Source: an uncultured Lachnospiraceae bacterium (GTDB lineage: Bacteria; Bacillota_A; Clostridia; Lachnospirales; Lachnospiraceae). Taken from it: DNA of 54,719 nucleotides. Positions 16,119-24,678 of the stretch are shown here, piece by piece. The notes below the pieces were generated by a model. The model searched no databases, was not told the origin of the DNA, and saw only the letters and a list, made by a program, of their open reading frames with translations. The position numbers and the translations under genes are program-made. Each line of letters starts with the position of its first letter. The first letter of the stretch is position 1. The stretch spans positions 7,639 through 62,357 of the forward strand of contig CAJTOU010000006.1 in assembly GCA_910577835.1 (NCBI GenBank), written 5' to 3'.

Positions 16119-18128
16119 ATGGCAGTTTTACAAATGCAGAAGATAAATCTGTGTGCGCTCAAAAAGAACCGTAAGAGCATTTTGGAAACAATTCAGGCCT
16201 TGGGCATTGTCGAAGTAGTTTCTGACGAAGAGCTCATGGAAGGCTTTGAAAAAATGGATACTTCTGCACAGAAATCTCAGTTTGAGAAAACTGCTGCACA
16301 GGTAGACCAGGCGCTTGAGTGTCTGCAAAAACATGTTCCTGAGAAAAAAGGAATGTTAGACTCTCTTGCTGGCAGAGAATATGTGGATTCACAGACCTTT
16401 GACAAGGCCATGGAGGATAAAAATCTCTATCTGTCAGTTGCGAATGAAATCGTTCAGCTTGAGAAAAAAATGGCTGAAAATCACGCAAATATTCTTAAAA
16501 TTAATACTGAGATTGACAGTCTTTTATCATGGACTGAAATGGATATTCCTATGAATACCCTCGAAACTAAAAAAACAGATATTCTAATTGGAACTATGGA
16601 TGGACAGTATGATTTGGAGGCGGTTTATGCAATGCTTGCTGAAGCTGGGAATGCTCTTGCAGATATTACGATTATATCAGCTTCCAAAAATCAGACCTGT
16701 CTTGTTGCCGTCTGCCTGAAAACAGATACTCCCGCTGTGGAGGAGGCTTTAAGAGCAAACGGTTTTGCGCGTACTTCGTTTTTATCAAGGAAAACACCGT
16801 CAGAGAGAATAGAGGTTCTAAGAGGAAAAATTAAAGAGCTGGAGGAGGATACAAAAAATGCAGAAGAGCGTCTTGCAGACCTTTCCGTAAACAGAGAGGA
16901 TTTAAGACTGATTTCTGATTATTTTCGTATTCGCGCTGAAAAATATGGTGTACTTGGAGGACTGGCACAGTCTAAAAATACATTTTTTATCAGTGGTTAT
17001 GTTCCGAAAAAGGACTCAGAGAGGATTGTTCGTAAATTAACAGATTCTTTTGATGTCATGGTTGAGCTGGAAGAAATCTCAGACACAGAAGAGGCGCCTG
17101 TCCGGCTGGCAAATAACACATTTTCTGCTTCGACAGAAAGTGTCGTTGAATCATTTGGCCTGCCGAAAAAGGGAGAGATTGACCCTACTTTTATCATGTC
17201 TTTTTTCTATGTGTTTCTGTTTGGACTTATGCTCTCAGACGCAGCATATGGACTGATACTTGCCCTCGCCTGCGGCTTTGTACTTTTAAAATTTAAAACA
17301 ATGGAGCAGGGGCTTAGAAAAACGCTCAGAATGTTTTTCTACTGCGGATTGTCCACATTATTCTGGGGACTGATGTTTGGAGGATTTTTCGGAGACCTTG
17401 TGACAGTTGTTGCAAAAACATTTTTTGGCAAAGATGTAGCCTTTCCGATTGTATGGTTTGAACCATTAAAGGACCCAATGAGGCTGCTGCTCTATTCTTT
17501 GCTGTTTGGTCTTATTCATCTGTTTACAGGACTTGCAATCAAAGGCTATATGCTGATAAAAGAGGGCAAATATCTGGATTGTCTTTTTGATGTAGGCTTC
17601 TGGTTTGCCTTATTGTTTGGTCTTGTACTGATTTTAATTCCAAGCGAATTATTCGCTTCAATTGCCGGACAGCAGTTCCATTTTCCGGGCTTTGTAAATA
17701 TTCTCGCAAAGGTTCTCGCACTGGTGGGATTAATCGGAATTATACTGATGTCGGGAAGAGCAAATAAAAATCCTGCGCTGCGTATCGCGCTTGGTCTGTA
17801 TGATATATACAATATTACAGGCTGGCTGTCAGATGTTTTATCCTATTCAAGACTTCTGGCACTTGGGCTTGCTACCGGTGTTATTGCGCAGGTTGTCAAT
17901 CAGATGGGTTCTATGATGGGCGGAGGAGTTGTAGGTGCAATTTTCTTTATTATCGTATTTATTATCGGGCATACCTTAAATATTGCGATTAATCTGTTAG
18001 GCGCCTATGTTCATACAAACCGTCTGCAATATGTAGAATTTTTTGGTAAGTTTTATGAAGGCGGCGGACGCCCGTTCGAGCCTTTTCAACAAAATACAAA
18101 ATATATAAGAATTAAGGAGGATCATTAA
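16119..18128 (+). CDS. ntpI: V-type ATP synthase subunit I
   Basis: Subunit I (the a-subunit homologue) forms the stator and ion half-channels against the c-ring. The 669-residue product has a soluble N-terminal half with coiled coil (about residues 90-135 and 230-270) and a C-terminal membrane half from about residue 355 with seven or eight helices. The channel region contains DVLSYSRLLALGLATGVIAQVVNQM (about 570-595), which holds the conserved essential arginine, and GHTLNIAINLLGAYVHTNRLQYVEFFGKFYEGGGRPFEPF near the end. AAGGAGG precedes the ATG. Confidence 0.95.
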   Translation: MAVLQMQKINLCALKKNRKSILETIQALGIVEVVSDEELMEGFEKMDTSAQKSQFEKTAAQVDQALECLQKHVPEKKGMLDSLAGREYVDSQTFDKAMEDKNLYLSVANEIVQLEKKMAENHANILKINTEIDSLLSWTEMDIPMNTLETKKTDILIGTMDGQYDLEAVYAMLAEAGNALADITIISASKNQTCLVAVCLKTDTPAVEEALRANGFARTSFLSRKTPSERIEVLRGKIKELEEDTKNAEERLADLSVNREDLRLISDYFRIRAEKYGVLGGLAQSKNTFFISGYVPKKDSERIVRKLTDSFDVMVELEEISDTEEAPVRLANNTFSASTESVVESFGLPKKGEIDPTFIMSFFYVFLFGLMLSDAAYGLILALACGFVLLKFKTMEQGLRKTLRMFFYCGLSTLFWGLMFGGFFGDLVTVVAKTFFGKDVAFPIVWFEPLKDPMRLLLYSLLFGLIHLFTGLAIKGYMLIKEGKYLDCLFDVGFWFALLFGLVLILIPSELFASIAGQQFHFPGFVNILAKVLALVGLIGIILMSGRANKNPALRIALGLYDIYNITGWLSDVLSYSRLLALGLATGVIAQVVNQMGSMMGGGVVGAIFFIIVFIIGHTLNIAINLLGAYVHTNRLQYVEFFGKFYEGGGRPFEPFQQNTKYIRIKEDH

Positions 18129-18131
18129 CTT

Positions 18132-18614
18132 ATGTTTACAGATCAGTTAGGAATTGTTTATGCACTTCTTGGTGCAGCCGTTGCAGTATTATTTGCAGGT
18201 GCCGGTTCAGCAATCGGCGTAGGTGTGGCAGGGCAGGCTGCCGCAGGAGTAGTGACAGAGGACCCAAGCAAATTTGCGAAAGTATTGATTTTGCAGCTTC
18301 TTCCAGGTACACAGGGTATTTATGGTCTGCTGGTAGGCTTTATCGTATTGTCCAAGGTAGGTCTGCTCGGTGGCGGTGCAGCAGAAATCAGCCTTCAGAC
18401 AGGTTTATTGATTTTCGCAGCATGCCTTCCGATTGGAATCGTAGGTCTGATTTCCGGTATGCATCAGGGAAGAACAGCGGTTGCCAGTATCGGAATCGTA
18501 GCAAAGAAACCGGAACAGTTTGCAAAGTCCATGCTTTTCCCTGCAATGGTTGAAACATACGCTATTCTTGCATTACTTATCTCTATCTTAGCAGTTACAT
18601 CTATTAACGTTTAA
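18132..18614 (+). CDS. ntpK: V-type ATP synthase subunit K, Na+-type c-ring proteolipid
   Basis: K subunits form the rotating membrane ring. The 160-residue product is a duplicated hairpin with four helices. The Na+ ligands known from the Enterococcus hirae ring (Leu61, Thr64, Gln65, Gln110, Glu139) have clear counterparts: Leu57, Thr60 and Gln61 in LLPGTQGIYG, Gln112 in GMHQGR, and Glu141 in VETYAILALL. So the enzyme most likely moves Na+, not H+. Each first helix carries the small-residue packing pattern GAGSAIGVGVAGQAA. It starts three bases after ntpI, with AAGGAGG inside the end of that gene. Confidence 0.96.
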   Translation: MFTDQLGIVYALLGAAVAVLFAGAGSAIGVGVAGQAAAGVVTEDPSKFAKVLILQLLPGTQGIYGLLVGFIVLSKVGLLGGGAAEISLQTGLLIFAACLPIGIVGLISGMHQGRTAVASIGIVAKKPEQFAKSMLFPAMVETYAILALLISILAVTSINV

Positions 18615-18663
18615 GTTTCTGCTTATCTTACAAGAAATTTATAGAAAGGAGAGGCTTAAATAA

Positions 18664-19257
18664 ATGGCAAATATTGACAAAATAGTAGAAGAGATTCTAA
18701 ATGAGGCAAGAAAAACCGCAGCGGAGAAAAAGGATGCCGCCAATGCGGAGGCTTCTGAAATTGTAGACAGCGCCAAAGCAGAATGTAAAAAACTTGAATC
18801 CGAGATTGCTGCAAAAGCAGAACAGGATAAGAAAAATGCAAGCGACAGGGCAAAGTCTTCCGCGCAGTTAAAAAAGCGTCAGATGATTTTAAATGCCAGA
18901 CAGGAAATTATTTCAGATATTCTTGCCAAGGCTTATAATAGTATATTTGCATTAGATGATAAAACTTATTTCCAGATGCTTGAAAAAATGTTAAAGAAAT
19001 ATAGTCTTGCGAAAGACGGCGAGATTTACTTCTCTAAAAAAGATTTAGATAGAATGCCGGCAGATTTTGAGGATACGATTAGCAGTGTTGCAAAAGAAAA
19101 CGGCGGCTCGCTGAAGCTCTCAAAGGAAAGCAGACCAATCGATGGAGGATTTATCCTTGTTTATGGTGGTGTGGAGGAAAACTGTTCGATTCAGACAATG
19201 TTCCATACCGAAAGAGAATACCTTGCAGACAAGGTGCATGAGATTTTATTTCTATAA
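18664..19257 (+). CDS. ntpE: V-type ATP synthase subunit E
   Basis: Peripheral-stalk subunit that pairs with the H/G coiled coil and contacts the catalytic A3B3 head. In the 197-residue product, residues 1-85 are a charged coiled coil (NIDKIVEEILNEARKTAAEKK...) and the rest is the globular head-binding domain, ending RTEREYLADKVHEILFL. RBS AGGAGAGG precedes the ATG. It occupies the normal E position between K and C. Confidence 0.93.
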   Translation: MANIDKIVEEILNEARKTAAEKKDAANAEASEIVDSAKAECKKLESEIAAKAEQDKKNASDRAKSSAQLKKRQMILNARQEIISDILAKAYNSIFALDDKTYFQMLEKMLKKYSLAKDGEIYFSKKDLDRMPADFEDTISSVAKENGGSLKLSKESRPIDGGFILVYGGVEENCSIQTMFHTEREYLADKVHEILFL

Positions 19258-19296
19258 ACATTTAAAAAGCAGATTTTAAGGAAAGGGATATAAGTT

Positions 19297-20265
19297 ATGG
19301 CAGATAATTATGTATATGCTGTTGCACGAATACGCTCCCTTGAGATATCTCTGTTTTCCAACGCGGTAATTGACCAGTTGATTGCATGTAAAAGCTATGA
19401 AAACTGTATTCAGTTCCTGCAGGAAAAAGGATGGGGAGACAGCGATACACCATCAGATGCAGAGGCGATTCTTACAAAGGAACGTGAGAAAACATGGGAA
19501 ACCATACGCGAACTGACCTCTGATATGTCAGTCTTTGATGTGCTTTCTTACCCAAACCTTTTCCATAATCTAAAGGCAGCCATTAAGCAGGTAGTAATGG
19601 GAAAAACAGGTGCAAATATTTTTTATGATGATTGCAGTATTGACGGAGAAACTATGGTGAAATACATCTCCGAAAAGAACTACCAGTCATTGCCGGATAT
19701 TATGCAGACTGCGGCAAGAGAGGCTTATGAAACGTTTGTTCAGACAAAGGATGGACAGTTATGTGATATCATTGTGGATAAAGCAGCTTTGGAAGCGATT
19801 TATCAGGCTGGTAAAAAGTCAGATAATGTTATTTTAAGAGATTATGCAGAATCTACCGTTGCTGTGGCAGATATAAAGATAGCAGTTCGTTCTCAGAGAA
19901 CGACAAAGTCTATGGATTTTATGAAGCAGGCAATGGCGGAATGTCAGAGTGTCAGTGTAGAAAGATTAGCACATGCCGCTTTAAATGGTATGGAAAGTAT
20001 TTGCAGTTATCTTGATGAAACAGGGTACTCAGAAGGCGCAGAAGCATTGAGAGAGTCCGCTTCTGCATTTGAGCGCTGGTGTGATAACAGAATTATAAAC
20101 ACAATAAAACCACAAAAATATAATTCATTTTCAATAGGACCACTTGTGGCATATGTCCTTGCAAGAGAAAATGAGATAAAAACGGTGAGAATTATTTTAT
20201 CAGGAAAGCAGAACGGTTTCTCTGATGAGTCAATCCGGGAAAGGGTAAGGGAAATGTATGTATAA
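19297..20265 (+). CDS. ntpC: V-type ATP synthase subunit C
   Basis: Subunit C (d-type) sits on the c-ring as the socket for the central shaft. The 322-residue, all-helical product starts ADNYVYAVARIRSLEISLFSN, and its C-terminal part contains RWCDNRIINTIKPQKYNSFSIGPLVAYVLARENEIKTVRIIL, a well-kept family block. AAGGAAAGGG precedes the ATG. It overlaps the next gene by 8 bases. Confidence 0.94.
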   Translation: MADNYVYAVARIRSLEISLFSNAVIDQLIACKSYENCIQFLQEKGWGDSDTPSDAEAILTKEREKTWETIRELTSDMSVFDVLSYPNLFHNLKAAIKQVVMGKTGANIFYDDCSIDGETMVKYISEKNYQSLPDIMQTAAREAYETFVQTKDGQLCDIIVDKAALEAIYQAGKKSDNVILRDYAESTVAVADIKIAVRSQRTTKSMDFMKQAMAECQSVSVERLAHAALNGMESICSYLDETGYSEGAEALRESASAFERWCDNRIINTIKPQKYNSFSIGPLVAYVLARENEIKTVRIILSGKQNGFSDESIRERVREMYV

Positions 20266-20578
20266 GATTGCAGTATTAGGCGATTATGACAGTATTTATG
20301 GTTTTGCCACTGTGGGACTGGATACATTTCCAGTATCTGATTCGGAAAGTGCCGCAAAGCAGCTTCATAATCTTGCAGAAAATGATTATTCCGTAATCTA
20401 TATAACAGAGAAGCTGGCAGACTGTATACAGGAGGATATCAGGAAGTACAGCACCCGTGTATTTCCTGCGATTATCCAGATTCCGGGTGTATCCGGCAAT
20501 ACAGGCGCAGGCGTGGAAAATGTAAAGAAGACCGTAGAGCAGGCCGTAGGCTCCGATATTCTGTTTGGCGGTAATTAG
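20258..20578 (+). CDS. ntpG: V-type ATP synthase subunit F
   Basis: A small central-shaft subunit that binds subunit D and can affect activity by conformational change. The 106-residue product begins YKIAVLGDYDSIYGFATVGLDTFP and has the Rossmann-like pattern of the family (NDYSVIYITEKLA, then FPAIIQIPGVSG). It overlaps the end of the C-subunit gene, consistent with coupled translation. It is named ntpG in the Enterococcus scheme and atpF in others. Confidence 0.92.
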   Translation: MYKIAVLGDYDSIYGFATVGLDTFPVSDSESAAKQLHNLAENDYSVIYITEKLADCIQEDIRKYSTRVFPAIIQIPGVSGNTGAGVENVKKTVEQAVGSDILFGGN

Positions 20579-20599
20579 AAAGGTGTGTGATTAATCCAA

Positions 20600-22363
20600 A
20601 TGAGTAAAGGTACGATTAAAAAAGTAGCAGGACCTTTGGTTATTGCCGAAGGTATGCGGGACGCAAATATGTTTGACGTGGTTCGTGTCAGCAATCAGAG
20701 ATTGATTGGTGAGATTATAGAGATACATGGAGACCAGGCGTCTGTACAGGTTTATGAGGAAACTTCCGGTCTTTGTCCGGGTGAGCCTGTGGAATCAACA
20801 GAGATGCCGCTTTCCGTTGAACTGGGACCGGGACTGATTACCAGCATTTATGATGGAATTCAGAGACCTCTGGATGATATTATGAAGATAGCAGGAAACA
20901 GCTTAAAGCGCGGAGTAGAGGTTCCGTCATTAAAAAGAGATAAAAAGTGGAAATTTGAACCGACTGTAAAGTCGGGTGATGCTGTGGAGCCGGGTGATAT
21001 AATTGGTACAGTTCAGGAAACAATTGTAGTACAGCAGAAAATTATGGTTCCTTATGGAGTACAGGGAACCATTAAGGAAATTAAATCCGGTGAATTTACA
21101 GTAGATGAGGTAGTTGCTGTTGTAAAAACAGAGAATGGCGATAAAGAATTGACCATGATGCAGAAATGGCCGGTTCGTAAAGGACGTCCTTATAAAGAAA
21201 AGCTTCCTCTCGATATGCCGCTGATTACAGGACAGCGTGTGGTAGATACCTTTTTCCCGATTGCAAAGGGTGGTGTTGCAGCGGTTCCGGGACCTTTTGG
21301 AAGCGGTAAGACGGTTATTCAGCATCAGCTTGCAAAATGGGCAGAGGCAGACATCGTTGTTTACATTGGATGCGGCGAGCGCGGAAATGAAATGACAGAC
21401 GTTTTAAATGAGTTTCCAGAATTAAAGGACCCGAAGACAGGACAGTCTTTGATGGAAAGAACAGTTCTGATTGCAAATACTTCTGATATGCCTGTGGCAG
21501 CCCGTGAGGCTTCTATTTATACAGGTATTACCATTGCAGAGTATTTCAGAGATATGGGATATTCTGTTGCGCTTATGGCAGATTCTACTTCCCGATGGGC
21601 AGAGGCTTTGCGTGAAATGTCAGGACGTCTTCAGGAAATGCCGGGTGAAGAAGGTTATCCGGCATATCTGGGCAGTCGTCTGGCGCAGTTCTATGAACGT
21701 GCGGGACAGGTGGTTTCTCTTGGTAAGGATGGAAGAGTGGGTGCTCTTTCTGTTATTGGAGCGGTATCTCCTCCGGGTGGTGATATTTCAGAACCGGTAT
21801 CTCAGGCAACACTTCGTATTGTAAAGGTATTCTGGGGACTGGATTCCGCACTGGCTTACAAGCGTCACTTCCCTGCAATTAACTGGCTTACGAGCTATTC
21901 ATTGTATACAGATAATATGGGAAGCTGGTTTGATGAAAATGTATCAGATAAATGGATGTCAGACAGACAGCGGTTAATGGGACTTTTGCAGGATGAGGCA
22001 GAGCTTGACGAAATCGTTAAGATGGTCGGTATGGATGCGTTATCCGCAGAGGACCGTTTAAAAATGGAGGCAGCACGCTCTATTCGTGAGGACTTTTTGC
22101 ATCAGAATTCCTTCCATGAAGTAGATACTTATACTTCTTTAAAGAAGCAGTTTTTGATGATGGAGCTTGTAATCGCATTTTACGATAAGTCTCTTGAAGC
22201 CTTAAAACAGGGTGCTTCCGCACAGAAGTTAATTAATATGGCAGTAAGAGAGCGTATCGGACGTTATAAATATACCTTAGATGAAAATATTGATGCAGAA
22301 TATGAAAAAATCAATAATGAGCTTCATATTGAAATCGCAAATCTGCTTGGAAGGGAGGAATAA
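20600..22363 (+). CDS. ntpA: V-type ATP synthase catalytic subunit A
   Basis: Catalytic ATPase subunit. The 587-residue product has the P-loop GPFGSGKTVIQHQLAKW (about residues 232-248), GCGERGNEMTDVL, and ALMADSTSRWAEALREMSGRLQEMPGEEGYPAYLGSR. It includes the A-specific non-homologous insertion at about 110-180 (VKSGDAVEPGDIIGTVQET). Three copies alternate with B in the head. It starts 21 bases after subunit F, with a weaker AGAAAGGTG ribosome site. Confidence 0.97.
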   Translation: MSKGTIKKVAGPLVIAEGMRDANMFDVVRVSNQRLIGEIIEIHGDQASVQVYEETSGLCPGEPVESTEMPLSVELGPGLITSIYDGIQRPLDDIMKIAGNSLKRGVEVPSLKRDKKWKFEPTVKSGDAVEPGDIIGTVQETIVVQQKIMVPYGVQGTIKEIKSGEFTVDEVVAVVKTENGDKELTMMQKWPVRKGRPYKEKLPLDMPLITGQRVVDTFFPIAKGGVAAVPGPFGSGKTVIQHQLAKWAEADIVVYIGCGERGNEMTDVLNEFPELKDPKTGQSLMERTVLIANTSDMPVAAREASIYTGITIAEYFRDMGYSVALMADSTSRWAEALREMSGRLQEMPGEEGYPAYLGSRLAQFYERAGQVVSLGKDGRVGALSVIGAVSPPGGDISEPVSQATLRIVKVFWGLDSALAYKRHFPAINWLTSYSLYTDNMGSWFDENVSDKWMSDRQRLMGLLQDEAELDEIVKMVGMDALSAEDRLKMEAARSIREDFLHQNSFHEVDTYTSLKKQFLMMELVIAFYDKSLEALKQGASAQKLINMAVRERIGRYKYTLDENIDAEYEKINNELHIEIANLLGREE

Positions 22364-22366
22364 GGA

Positions 22367-23737
22367 ATGCCAAAGGAATATAGAACCATTCAGGAGGTGG
22401 CAGGACCGCTTATGCTTGTGCATGGAGTGGAAAACGTTGCCTATGATGAATTGGGAGAAATTGAGCTTGCTTCCGGTGAAATAAGAAGATGTAAGGTTTT
22501 GGAAATTAATGGTTCCGATGCGCTGGTTCAGTTGTTTGAAAGCTCTACTGGTATTAATCTTTCCAACAGCAAGGTTCGTTTTCTTGGAAAGAGCATGGAG
22601 CTTGGAGTTTCAGAGGATATGCTTGGGCGTGTCTTCGATGGTCTGGGACATCCGATTGACGGAGGTCCGGAAATTTTACCGGATGCCAGAATGGATATCA
22701 ACGGTGTTGCGATGAATCCGGCGGCAAGAAGCTATCCAGAGGAGTTTATTCAGACAGGAGTATCAGCGATAGACGGACTGAATACGCTGGTTCGTGGACA
22801 GAAGCTTCCGATTTTCTCTGCTTCCGGTCTGCCTCATGCGAATCTTGCAGCACAGATTGCAAGACAGGCAAAGGTGCGTGGAAAAGATGAGCAGTTCGCC
22901 GTAGTATTTGCTGCGATTGGTATTACCTTTGAGGAGTCAAACTTCTTTATCAACAGCTTTAAGGAAACAGGAGCAATTGACCGTACTGTATTGTTTGTAA
23001 ACCTTGCAAATGACCCTGCGGTAGAGCGTATCGCTACTCCGCGTATGGCTTTGACAGCAGCAGAATATCTTGCATTTGAAAAGGATATGCATGTTCTTGT
23101 TATATTGACAGATATTACAAACTACGCAGATGCCTTAAGAGAGGTTTCTGCTGCGCGTAAAGAGGTTCCGGGACGTCGTGGTTATCCGGGTTATATGTAT
23201 ACTGACCTTGCAACACTGTATGAAAGAGCAGGACGTCAGAAGGGTAAAAACGGAAGTATTACTATGATTCCGATTCTTTCGATGCCGGAAGATGATAAGA
23301 CGCATCCAATCCCTGACTTGACAGGATATATTACAGAGGGACAGATTATTCTTTCGAGAGAGCTTTATCGTAAGGGCGTAACACCTCCGATTGATGTACT
23401 TCCATCTCTTTCCCGTCTGAAGGATAAGGGTATTGGTGAAGGAAAAACAAGAGCTGACCACTCAAATACAATGAATCAGCTTTTCGCTGCATATTCCCGT
23501 GGAAAAGATGCAAAAGAATTAATGACGATTCTTGGTGAATCTGCATTATCAGAGATTGATTTAATTTATGCAAAGTTTGCGGATGCGTTTGAACAGCAGT
23601 ATGTATCTCAGGGATATTTTGCGAACAGAGATATTGAGGAAACACTGGAAGTTGGCTGGAAACTGTTATCCATACTTCCTAGAAGTGAGCTGAAACGTAT
23701 TGATGATAAATATCTTGATTTGTATTATGGAAAATAA
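22367..23737 (+). CDS. ntpB: V-type ATP synthase subunit B
   Basis: Regulatory, non-catalytic head subunit. The 456-residue product lacks a Walker A loop, as expected. It has the ATP-synthase alpha/beta signature region LTDITNYADALREVSAARKEVPGRRGYPGYMYTDLATLYERAGR and the arginine-containing segment ITEGQIILSRELYRKGVTPPIDVLPSLSRL. It starts three bases after subunit A, with GGGAGGAATAAGG upstream. Its last 17 coding bases, with the stop codon's first bases, are repeated downstream (see the 23721 repeat). Confidence 0.97.
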   Translation: MPKEYRTIQEVAGPLMLVHGVENVAYDELGEIELASGEIRRCKVLEINGSDALVQLFESSTGINLSNSKVRFLGKSMELGVSEDMLGRVFDGLGHPIDGGPEILPDARMDINGVAMNPAARSYPEEFIQTGVSAIDGLNTLVRGQKLPIFSASGLPHANLAAQIARQAKVRGKDEQFAVVFAAIGITFEESNFFINSFKETGAIDRTVLFVNLANDPAVERIATPRMALTAAEYLAFEKDMHVLVILTDITNYADALREVSAARKEVPGRRGYPGYMYTDLATLYERAGRQKGKNGSITMIPILSMPEDDKTHPIPDLTGYITEGQIILSRELYRKGVTPPIDVLPSLSRLKDKGIGEGKTRADHSNTMNQLFAAYSRGKDAKELMTILGESALSEIDLIYAKFADAFEQQYVSQGYFANRDIEETLEVGWKLLSILPRSELKRIDDKYLDLYYGK

Positions 23738-23874
23738 TAGACAGAAATGGTATTATGAAAATAATCCTGTAAATATAATTTTATAGAAATATTTTTATTT
23801 ATCAAATGTGTTATAACCCCCTTAGCTTCAGCTATGGGGAATGTCAAAGAAATAATGTATTATGGAAAATAATA
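23721..23874 (+). repeat. Direct repeats of the ntpB 3' end flanking a 116-bp insert
   Basis: TGTATTATGGAAAATAATA occurs at 23721-23739, spanning the ntpB stop, and again exactly at 23856-23874. A degenerate third copy (TATTATGAAAATAAT) lies at about 23751. The segment between holds the hairpin at 23818-23839. The arrangement suggests either a duplication at the gene end or an insertion that copied its target. Confidence 0.85.
23818..23839 (+). repeat. Hairpin resembling an IS200/IS605-type end
   Basis: CCCC-TTAGC-TTCA-GCTA-GGGG forms a short stem with one mismatch and a 4-base loop, followed by AATGTCA. Similar CCCC..AGC...GCT..GGGG hairpins mark subterminal ends of IS200/IS605-like elements. 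No transposase lies here, so it would be a remnant; it may instead be an mRNA-processing hairpin inside the operon. Confidence 0.45.
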
Positions 23875-23900
23875 TAAAATCAGAAAAGAGGTGAATCATC

Positions 23901-24569
23901 ATGGCAGCTACACAGGTAAATCCTACCAGAATGGAGCTGACCAGATTAAAGAAGAAGCTGCAGACCGCTGTCAGAGGCCATAAGCTTTTAAAAGACAAGC
24001 GCGACGAGCTGATGAGACAGTTTCTTGATCTGGTACGTGTCAATATGGAGCTTCGTTTAAAGGTGGAACAGGGTATAAAGGATGCCAATAAAAACTTCGT
24101 AATTGCCAAGGCGGGAATGTCTGAACAGATACTTCATACCGCATTGATGGCTCCAAAACAGGAAGTATATTTGGAATGTGATAAGAAAAATGTTATGAGC
24201 GTGGAGATTCCTGTATTTGAATATAAAACAAGAACAGCAAATGCGAATGATATTTATTCTTATGGTTTTGCATTTACCTCCAATGATTTAGACGATGCAG
24301 TAAAATCGTTAGATGATATTCTGCCTGATATGCTGAAGCTGTCAGAGACAGAAAAGGCATGCCAGTTAATGGCGGCAGAAATTGAAAAGACCAGAAGACG
24401 TGTAAATGCACTGGAGCATGTGGTAATTCCACAGACACAGCAAAATATCAAATATATCAAGATGAAGCTGGATGAAAATGAGAGAAGTACACAGATTCGT
24501 CTGATGAAGGTAAAGGATATGATGCTGGAAGAGGTAAGACAAAAAGCGCTGGCAGAGTTAGAAAACTAG
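23901..24569 (+). CDS. ntpD: V-type ATP synthase subunit D
   Basis: The central rotor shaft, a long antiparallel coiled coil. The 222-residue product starts AATQVNPTRMELTRLKKKLQTAVRGHKLLKDKRDEL, the family signature, and ends in a second long helix (RRVNALEHVVIPQTQQNIKYIKMKLDENERSTQIRLMKVKDMMLE). AGAGGTG precedes the ATG. It is the last gene of the operon, set off from ntpB by 163 bases that contain the repeat and hairpin. Confidence 0.95.
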   Translation: MAATQVNPTRMELTRLKKKLQTAVRGHKLLKDKRDELMRQFLDLVRVNMELRLKVEQGIKDANKNFVIAKAGMSEQILHTALMAPKQEVYLECDKKNVMSVEIPVFEYKTRTANANDIYSYGFAFTSNDLDDAVKSLDDILPDMLKLSETEKACQLMAAEIEKTRRRVNALEHVVIPQTQQNIKYIKMKLDENERSTQIRLMKVKDMMLEEVRQKALAELEN

Positions 24570-24575
24570 ATATAG

Positions 24576-24625
24576 AAAAAACAGTCAGATTGTGGATTGA
24601 AAAATCAGCAATCTGGCTGTTTTTG
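24576..24625 (+). terminator. Bidirectional terminator between ntpD and the YeiH-like gene
   Basis: AAAAACAGTCAGATTG pairs with CAATCTGGCTGTTTTT (one G-T wobble) around a 16-base loop. T runs on both strands let it end the V-ATPase operon on + and the convergent transporter gene on -. Confidence 0.9.
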
Positions 24626-24629
24626 GTTT

Positions 24630-24662
24630 TATTGGGCAATCAACGCAAGCGTTGGTTGCATC
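24630..24662 (+). repeat. Dispersed intergenic repeat, copy A (partial)
   Basis: TATTGGGCAATCAACGCAAG followed by CGTTGGTTGCAT. Its first 24 bases differ by three from the start of copy C at 26344. It contains the small palindrome CAACGC..GCGTTG. Confidence 0.5.
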
Positions 24663-24678
24663 GTTCTGAAATCTGTCT

